Shown here in pieces: positions 7,501-9,186 of a stretch of 9,186 bases of DNA (its first letter is position 1; each line of letters opens with the position of its first letter). The notes beneath the pieces were generated by a model, which saw only the letters and a list, made by a program, of their open reading frames with translations, had not been told where the DNA came from and made no database searches. Location of the stretch: contig JAIXZU010000110.1 of NCBI GenBank assembly GCA_027489415.1, forward strand, positions 1 through 9,186, in the 5' to 3' direction. Position numbers and translations under genes: made by a program. Source of the stretch: Alphaproteobacteria bacterium (GTDB lineage: Bacteria > Pseudomonadota > Alphaproteobacteria > UBA2136 > UBA6156).

Positions 7501-9186
7501 TGGTCATCACCAGCAACAGCTTCGTCGGTATCGGCACCAGCACACCCACTGCCGAACTCGAAGTATCCGGCACAGTTAGCGCCACCCGCTTTGTGGGGGA
7601 CGGCTCCCTCCTCACTGGCATCGGCAGCGGAGACCGCATTACCTCCGGCACCACCTCCGTCATCGCTAACGAAAACGGCCCGGTCACCATCTCCGCCACC
7701 GCCCTGAATGTCGGCACATATGATGACAATGGCGATCCAGATACGCTCTACATAGGTCTCAGAACTGGAGAAAATCCAGTATCCGGTACCTTGGCGATTG
7801 GGCATTATGCGGCAAATAACAATACTGGGCTGGATGTAACAGCATTTGGTAACAGCTCTGCTCTTTCAAATACTGGCTGGGGAATTACCGCTATCGGACG
7901 TAATGCCACCGAAGGCAACACCGGTTCCTACATAACAGCAATTGGTGCAAACGCTGCTCAGGCAAACACCGGTGATAACGTAACAGCAGTTGGACAAAAC
8001 GCTGCAAACAGTAACTCTGGACAGTTTGTGACAGCTATCGGGGAAAACGCCGCAGAAGTTAATACTGCTATCAACGTGGTTGCAATTGGCTATTATGCTG
8101 GGCTTGCAAATACTGGGGTCAACTTAACCGCCATCGGCAACACCGCCGCCACCAACAACACCGGTAACTACGTAACCGCCATCGGCAACACCGCCGCCTC
8201 CAACAACATCGGTAACTACGTAACTGCTGTTGGCCGTAACGCAGTGGTCAGTAACAGCGGTAGCTACGTCAATGCCTTCGGCCGTAACGCCGCTTACAGC
8301 AATACCGGCCAAGGTGTTAACGCAATGGGTCGTGACGCCGCCTACAACAATACCGCAAACGAAGTAACCGCCATCGGTACTTATGCCGCTGAAGAAAACC
8401 AAGGCGCTGGCGTGATAGCTATTGGAAATAATGCCGCCGCAAGCAATATAGGTGAAGCGGTTTACGCAATTGGTTCTTCGGCTGCAAGAAACAACACTGC
8501 AAGCAGTGTGGTAAGTATCGGAAATAATGCTTCACAAAATAACTCAGGCTACAGCCACATTGGTATCGGTGAAGCTGCAGGCTCCCAAAACACAGGTTCA
8601 TATCTCATTGGTATAGGCAGCCAGGCAGGTATTTATAATACTGGAAACTTTGTTATCGCTATAGGTCCATCTTCTGCGGCATTGAACACTGTCACAGGTA
8701 CGATTGCTATCGGTAATTCAGCCCTCATCTCCAACGCCAGCGGTCTTGCAAATACGGCAATAGGCTATGAGGCACTCTTCAATACCCAAACCGGCTCCTA
8801 CAACACTGCCCTCGGCTACGCCACAGGTACAGGTAGTTCCGGCAATTCCTTCTCCGCCAACACCCTCATAGGTAGCTACACCGGTACAGCCCTAACCACG
8901 GGTTCCTCCAACACCATCGTCGGTGCCAACAGCGGCATGACCCTCACCACCGGCGGCAATAACATCCTCCTTGGTGCAGAGCTCACTACCCCCGCCGCCA
9001 CAACCTCAAACTACCTCAGCATCGGCAACGCCATCTTCGGGGATATCGCCTCCGGCCTCGGCTACGACAACCGCATCGGGATCAACGTCGCCGCCCCCAC
9101 CACCGCTTTGGAAGTCTCCGGCACTATCTCCGCTACCGCCATCACTATCAACGGCGTCCCCCTCTCCGGCGGCGGCGGCTCCTCGG
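1389..9186 (+). CDS. Giant modular repeat-rich surface protein (adhesin/fibre-like), 3' end outside window
   Basis: One uninterrupted plus-strand frame (frame 3) runs 2599 codons to the window edge with no stop. The ATG at 1389 is the first after an in-frame TAA at 1368. A signal peptide is followed by an Asn/Thr/Ser/Ala/Gly-rich, lysine-poor protein built of repeated modules: N-terminal repeats (residues about 97-526), two Cys modules (642-686, 996-1041), a 17-residue-period beta-roll array (1083-1251), two 16-residue-period arrays (1518-1629, 2134-2437), three 42-residue caps, nine [DE]RI[IT]SGT linkers and nine VGIxxxxPxxxLxVSG-type signatures. The xxAIG repeats recall YadA/Hep_Hag heads, and the GDGSxLT/VGIGTxxP elements recall phage-fibre and S74-chaperone-associated proteins. 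Function is inferred: an exported fibrous adhesin. I recognise no exact family, and no anchor or catalytic domain is visible. Confidence 0.93.
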   Translation, partial: MRPITPLRLVCAFPALAQRMVAVCSLVLATWLPLPWLPQASAQWTDVATISNTLTNTPGRLCVGGGRTDIGCPTTAPMLDSAAGLLTVPGNLRIIGNLYVSGSQSFDGVTFANGGVSATGTISATNFSGNGSGITGIDFSANPVDRIISGTAAVIAQQAGTVGLTLGGTANAAYFHPTIGFVGPGVSTTGPVSATALYLQPSGIGGYGQLYTNPASFANGFGFKNDGNDSTFAAMANNLYLGTYRSNTASQEDIVFFHQNATSTTTSMFLRGTDGFVGIGTQAPNAKLEVRGDISATNLRLSGNLYVSGSQSIDGVVFANGGVSATGAVTATSFAGDGSRLTGVVASNVDWYNISNVPSQVQAVSNGTAISMAGISSTNVSVTNNLTVGGAATVGSLGAGAINANSISTTGLSATSLVAGTGRINGDLTVTGNLNVSGSQVIDGVIFANGGVSATGAVTATSFAGDGSGLTGLNFSANPLDRIISGTSAVIAQQGGTVSLTLGGVAGAAYFHPTLGYVGPGVSTTGGVSGSTGYFNTLGVGAPANLSAAAAVISTSTANILQLERNGGTNANRWKFTVTGNSANGVPNGSLALEPQDQNGGFSVKDINNNFIWVLNSSNNNMYMPNGRISIGLSPTTTASTALHVSGTIRIANGGEACDANRTGAMRFTGGEFYICRNGTAWESLTDIANNAASQTDRITSGTTNVFANQSGSISFTVAGVTTGYFHNGQLVANGVSTTGGISGSTLYGGRLNVAGNSILTDTSATNVSVTNNLTVGGSLIGTTASVNSLAANTVSTGLISATNASITLADITTLRTGNISATGNVSVTGNVSANRFIGDGSLLTNISASAITGLTADRITSGTTSVIAYNNASATIATAGIERLIVGTNGNIGMARQPSPDYTVAISASVVIDGTNGSQMVLNGPAGTFRMLSFNTSNLRRWEINAHHGLEWGGNNGSDLYFNRYADNGAPLDSSLVIKRSTGYMGVGTENPSTSLHVSGTLRIANGGESCDTNRLGAIRYTSGQFQVCRNTTTGWETLTAGSAVGVTTFASLTDVSVSVPVGSIYGPGSNPGPGGNNTDGNTSFGSTALSSGAIAGGNLTAFGYGALQSVTTGSDNTAIGSSAMEMTVDGADNTAVGMNALYYNVSGGSNVAIGNYSLMYTTADLNTSVGSYALNQNVSGTRNVAMGFQALGANFGNSNVGIGTYSGLGMTTGASNTFVGYSAGSNLTSGNSNIFLGRDTTAAVTNGSNQLNIGNAIRGNIGSGNGLANLIGINVNSPTTALQVSGTVSATRFVGDGSLLTNISASAINGLSAERITSGTLAVTTNSVTSVVSLSTAGTTWGYFSSVASYLPNLYTNLISATTVSATNISATNLTASAVTATTLATTNISATGNVSVTGSVSANRFIGDGYLLTGISASNISGLSTDRITSGTTSVITYNNTSATIATSGVERLIVGTDGNVGIAQQPEQSMALSVSGSVGIIGHLNLGQRDMFSNFSNVTIGKGAGTTAPTLRDVVAIGTYAANNNAGSYNVAIGSYAASNNLGTNVIAVGYGAAGDNLQNNVIAIGSGTASQNVLDNVIAIGNTAASQNAGPFVIALGGESAAYNTGGYVTAIGELAAQNNMTSGTTAYGHYSLAYNMAGLANTATGYQTLMNTESGSYNTALGYAAGQGVSGNSFSANTLIGSYTGTALTTGSSNTIVGANSGMTLTTGARNILLGNAITTPAATTSDYLSIGNAIFGNIASGLGYANRIGINVPAPTVALEVSGTISATNITAGAFTLPTVSGSSGISMSSPGDNLGDHTATQNLAMGGFNITGVNSISASGNVSVTGNVSANRFIGDGSLLTNISASAITGLSAERIISGTTAVTANSTTAIVSLSTAGTTWGYLGSLASYLPNFSSNAISTSNISVTTINGAPVSSLGTTDRITSGTTAVTANTATNTVSITTAGTTTSYFHGTLGLVTPGVSSTGPISGTNGYFDGELRATGDVYGNRFFGAELWLANDGYIHWSNDVYVVGNGINKDLRFGTNNADAMVITSNSFVGIGTSTPTAELEVSGTVSATRFVGDGSLLTGIGSGDRITSGTTSVIANENGPVTISATALNVGTYDDNGDPDTLYIGLRTGENPVSGTLAIGHYAANNNTGLDVTAFGNSSALSNTGWGITAIGRNATEGNTGSYITAIGANAAQANTGDNVTAVGQNAANSNSGQFVTAIGENAAEVNTAINVVAIGYYAGLANTGVNLTAIGNTAATNNTGNYVTAIGNTAASNNIGNYVTAVGRNAVVSNSGSYVNAFGRNAAYSNTGQGVNAMGRDAAYNNTANEVTAIGTYAAEENQGAGVIAIGNNAAASNIGEAVYAIGSSAARNNTASSVVSIGNNASQNNSGYSHIGIGEAAGSQNTGSYLIGIGSQAGIYNTGNFVIAIGPSSAALNTVTGTIAIGNSALISNASGLANTAIGYEALFNTQTGSYNTALGYATGTGSSGNSFSANTLIGSYTGTALTTGSSNTIVGANSGMTLTTGGNNILLGAELTTPAATTSNYLSIGNAIFGDIASGLGYDNRIGINVAAPTTALEVSGTISATAITINGVPLSGGGGSS
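1677..1958 (+). repeat. N-terminal module, copy 1 (94 codons)
   Basis: Encodes a block that starts NLYVSGSQSFDGVTFANGG, passes through GNGSGITGI and DRIISGT, and ends FHPTIGFVGPGVSTTG. It matches copy 3 at 2685-2966 over exactly the same length (282 bp) with no gaps and conservative substitutions. Copy 2 (2298-2420) covers only the first part. It is the first recurring unit after the short N-terminal segment, which carries a Cys pair (CVGGGRTDIGC). Confidence 0.85.
1959..2297 (+). other. Non-repetitive insert 1, fibre-like beta module
   Basis: Residues about 191-303, unlike anything else in the protein. It includes FGFKNDGNDSTFAAMANNLYL and EDIVFFHQNATSTTTSMFLRG, then the signature FVGIGTQAPNAKLEVRG, which closes the insert and leads into the next repeat. 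Inserts that end in VGIGTxxPxxxLxVxG are familiar from tail-fibre-like proteins; the fold of this one is unknown. Confidence 0.5.
2298..2420 (+). repeat. N-terminal module, copy 2 (partial)
   Basis: Repeats the first 41 codons of the 94-codon module: NLYVSGSQSIDGVVFANGG, then SATGAVTATSFAGDGSRLTGV. After this point the sequence diverges (ASNVDWYNISNVPSQ) and lacks the DRIISGT and GPGVSTTG parts present in copies 1 and 3. Confidence 0.8.
2685..2966 (+). repeat. N-terminal module, copy 3 (94 codons)
   Basis: Full-length counterpart of copy 1: NLNVSGSQVIDGVIFANGG at the start, GDGSGLTGLNFSANPLDRIISGT in the middle, GYVGPGVSTTG at the end. Its first half is closer to copy 2 (shared GAVTATSFAGDGS), its second half closer to copy 1, a pattern expected from gene conversion or unequal crossing-over among the copies. 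Confidence 0.85.
2967..3311 (+). other. Non-repetitive insert 2, fibre-like beta module
   Basis: Residues about 527-641. Includes ILQLERNGGTNANRWKFTV, SLALEPQDQNGGFSVKDI and IWVLNSSNNNMYMPNGRIS, then ISIGLSPTTTASTALHVSG. The NRWxF element and the closing IGxxPxxxxLHVSG signature resemble inserts of phage-fibre-like proteins. It leads directly into the first Cys module. Confidence 0.5.
3312..3446 (+). repeat. Two-cysteine module, copy 1
   Basis: A 45-residue module (642-686): ALHVSGTIRIANGGEACD, then GAMRF, then FYICRNGTAWESLT. Its two Cys are separated by 17 residues and probably form a disulfide in the exported protein. The second copy at 4374-4511 keeps the C-x17-C spacing. Similar GGExCDxxxxGAxRY...CxNGxxW motifs are common in fibre-like surface proteins. 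Confidence 0.8.
3843..4076 (+). repeat. 78-codon linker module, copy 1
   Basis: Encodes NISATGNVSVTGNVSANRF, then IGDGSLLTNISASAITG, then DRITSGTTSVIAYNN and ERLIVGTNGNIGMA. It matches 5556-5789 across 78 codons without gaps. It combines the GDGSxLT element, the RITSGT element and a degenerate VGIG signature, so it is one complete linker cycle before insert 3. Confidence 0.85.
4077..4373 (+). other. Non-repetitive insert 3, fibre-like beta module
   Basis: Residues about 897-995. Includes GSQMVLNGPAGTFRMLSFN, RRWEINAHHGLEWGGNNGS and DLYFNRYADNGAPLDSSLVI, closing with YMGVGTENPSTSLHVSG. The RRWEI...DLYFNRY...SLVIKRSTG pattern is of the kind found in tail-fibre and S74-chaperone-associated proteins. 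It is not repeated elsewhere in the window. Confidence 0.5.
4374..4511 (+). repeat. Two-cysteine module, copy 2
   Basis: A 46-residue module: SLHVSGTLRIANGGESCD, then GAIRY, then FQVCRNTTTGWETLT. It is one residue longer than copy 1, in the turn after the second Cys. The C-x17-C spacing is kept. It precedes the first beta-roll array. Confidence 0.8.
4635..5141 (+). repeat. Beta-roll-like array A, 10 units, period about 17 residues
   Basis: Ten tandem units (169 residues, 1083-1251) of 16-18 residues, mostly 17, with consensus N-T-A-I-G-x-x-A-L-x-x-x-V-S-G-x-x. Examples are NTAIGSSAMEMTVDGAD, NTAVGMNALYYNVSGGS and NVAIGNYSLMYTTADL. It resembles the NTAIGYNAG-type repeats of fibre-like proteins and, more distantly, YadA-type head repeats, which form left-handed beta-rolls; the structure here is inferred. 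A Gly/Pro-rich stretch (GPGSNPGPGG) just upstream acts as linker. The array is closed by cap 1. Confidence 0.8.
5142..5267 (+). repeat. 42-residue cap module, copy 1
   Basis: Follows array A: QLNIGNAIRGNIGSG, then NLIGINVNSPTTALQVSG and TVSAT. It has exactly the length (42 codons) of the caps at 6588-6713 and 9012-9137. Its position after every array suggests a cap that ends the beta-roll and passes into the linker. Confidence 0.8.
5259..5453 (+). repeat. 65-codon linker module, copy 1
   Basis: SATRFVGDGSLLTNISASAI, then GLSAERITSGT, then SLSTAGTTWGYFSSVASYLPN. It corresponds without gaps to 6897-7091. Its first nine bases overlap the end of cap 1 (SAT), so modules share their boundary residues. 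Confidence 0.85.
5556..5789 (+). repeat. 78-codon linker module, copy 2
   Basis: Counterpart of 3843-4076: NISATGNVSVTGSVSANRF, IGDGYLLTGISASNISG, DRITSGTTSVITYNN, ERLIVGTDGNVGIA. It leads, through about 50 codons, into array B, so the same linker precedes a globular insert in one place and a beta-roll in another. Confidence 0.85.
5940..6275 (+). repeat. Beta-roll-like array B, 7 units of exactly 16 residues (48 bp)
   Basis: Seven in-phase units (residues 1518-1629), e.g. VVAIGTYAANNNAGSY, VIAVGYGAAGDNLQNN, VTAIGELAAQNNMTSG. Consensus V-x-A-I-G-x-x-A-A-x-x-N-x-x-x-x. A 17-residue entry unit (NVTIGKGAGTTAPTLRD) precedes it; 17-19 residue units of the array-A type follow from 6276 (NTALGYAAG, NTLIGSYTG, NTIVGANSG), ending in cap 2. 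The DNA is AT-rich: 22 of 60 bases at 5941-6000 are G or C, against 45 of 60 at 7141-7200 in a linker. Confidence 0.85.
6327..6713 (+). repeat. 129-codon duplicated block, copy 1 (roll exit plus cap 2)
   Basis: Three and more 17-19 residue roll units (NTALGYAAGQG, NTLIGSYTGTALTTGSS, NTIVGANSGMTLTTG), then TTPAATTSDYLSIGNAIFG and the 42-residue cap (6588-6713) ending ALEVSGTISAT. The same 387-bp arrangement recurs without gaps at 8751-9137. The spacing between copies is 2424 bp (808 codons). Confidence 0.9.
6897..7091 (+). repeat. 65-codon linker module, copy 2
   Basis: SANRFIGDGSLLTNISASAI, then GLSAERIISGT, then SLSTAGTTWGYLGSLASYLPN. Its first part is closest to the 78-codon linker (SANRFIGDGS), its second part to the 65-codon linker at 5259, so it is itself a hybrid. 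The upstream stretch 6714-6896 holds a short spacer (NITAGAFTLPTVSGSSG, NLGDHTATQNLAMGG) and another NVSVTG element. Confidence 0.85.
7329..7574 (+). other. Non-repetitive insert 4, fibre-like beta module
   Basis: Residues about 1981-2062. Includes GYFDGELRATGDVYGNRFF, ELWLANDGYIHWSNDVYVV and KDLRFGTNNADAMVITSNS, closing with FVGIGTSTPTAELEVSG. The DGYIHWSND...LRFGTNNADAMVITxxxxVGIGTxxP pattern is typical of fibre-like proteins that often end in an S74 intramolecular chaperone. Confidence 0.55.
7788..8699 (+). repeat. Beta-roll-like array C, 19 units of exactly 16 residues (48 bp)
   Basis: Nineteen gap-free units (residues 2134-2437) with consensus V-T-A-I-G-x-x-A-A-x-x-N-T-G-x-x, e.g. ITAIGRNATEGNTGSY, LTAIGNTAATNNTGNY, VTAIGNTAASNNIGNY, VIAIGNNAAASNIGEA. 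A 15-residue entry unit (TLYIGLRTGENPVSG, from 7743) precedes. From 8700 the period changes to 17 residues (TIAIGNSALISNASGLA, NTAIGYEALFNTQTGSY) and the array exits through the 129-codon block. The fixed A-I-G and N-T-G positions predict one coil per unit, with inward hydrophobic residues and an Asn/Gly turn. Most unit DNA is AT-rich, but units 9-11 (8124-8267) include GC-rich stretches. Confidence 0.9.
8751..9137 (+). repeat. 129-codon duplicated block, copy 2 (roll exit plus cap 3)
   Basis: Same order as 6327-6713: NTAIGYEALFN, NTALGYATGTG, NTLIGSYTG, NTIVGANSG, TTPAATTSNYLSIGNAIFG and the cap (9012-9137) ending ALEVSGTISAT. Within 8859-8954 the 32 encoded residues are identical to those of 6435-6530 although I count 16 nucleotide differences, all synonymous. 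Confidence 0.9.
9138..9186 (+). other. Start of the next linker, cut by the window edge
   Basis: AITINGVPLSGGGGSS, parallel to TTINGAPVSSLGTTDRITSGT at 7131-7193. The glycine run and the open frame show that the protein goes on; by analogy another RITSGT linker should follow at once. Confidence 0.7.

Larger units (their letters stand above)
1821..7652 (+). repeat. Nine dispersed copies of the [DE]RI[IT]SGT linker motif
   Basis: The seven-residue motif begins at 1821, 2829, 3477, 3960, 5334, 5673, 6972, 7173 and 7632, always in frame. It usually follows GDGSxLTxI by 5-15 residues and is followed by a beta-type segment such as TSVIAxNN or TAVTANS. It marks a recurring linker cycle that separates the inserts and the beta-roll arrays. 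I do not recognise a binding function for it. Confidence 0.8.

Noticed and set aside
6638..8402. Antisense ORFs at 6638-7051, 6759-7268, 7302-7805, 7439-7729 and 8124-8402
   Set aside because: Shadows of the repeat modules; the similarity among their translations simply mirrors the plus-strand repeats.
7788..8699. CRISPR-like array suggested by regular 48-bp spacing
   Set aside because: No constant repeat alternates with unique spacers; the periodicity is in codons, in frame, with a protein consensus.
1389..9186. Prophage tail-fibre gene
   Set aside because: The modules resemble phage fibres, but the protein has a signal peptide, its neighbours are suf genes, and no phage gene or attachment site is seen. 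Not excluded for the region beyond the right edge.

Overview
The window looks like chromosomal DNA of a Gram-negative bacterium with C-rich third codon positions. A cysteine desulfurase gene (sufS, 5' end missing) followed by a MIP18/DUF59-type sufT-like gene is an arrangement common in alphaproteobacterial suf operons. A secretory signal starts the third gene. Assignment to Alphaproteobacteria is an inference; no rRNA or tRNA is present to fix taxonomy.

Layout: 1-795 is the 3' part of sufS. 796-854 is a short gap with an 11-bp direct repeat. 855-1220 is a sufT-like Fe-S assembly gene. 1221-1388 is intergenic, with a palindrome and an imperfect hairpin. From 1389 to the right edge (9186) a single reading frame stays open on the plus strand: 2599 codons without a stop, continuing outside the window. 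It is easy to miss because no stop codon closes it here, and its C-rich codons produce many long spurious antisense ORFs.

The giant gene encodes a predicted exported, highly repetitive, mosaic surface protein. After a signal peptide come recurring modules. An N-terminal block is present in three copies (94 codons in two of them). A two-cysteine module occurs twice. Linker modules carry GDGSxLTxI and [DE]RI[IT]SGT motifs. Four non-repetitive inserts look like tail-fibre-type beta domains. Three beta-roll-like arrays of xxAIG repeats are present: one with a period of about 17 residues (4635-5141), and two with an exact 16-residue/48-bp period (7 units at 5940-6275 and 19 units at 7788-8699). 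Each array is followed by a cap of exactly 42 residues. The 16-residue arrays are much more AT-rich than the linkers, so the gene looks assembled from pieces of different origin. The protein is best described as a giant fibrous adhesin or fibre built from trimeric-autotransporter-head-like and phage-fibre-like modules. Its membrane anchor or C-terminal chaperone, if any, lies outside the window.

The two suf genes probably work together in Fe-S cluster biogenesis: SufS mobilises sulfur from cysteine, and the SufT-like protein assists cluster assembly or delivery. The giant gene is most likely a separate transcription unit with no functional link to suf.
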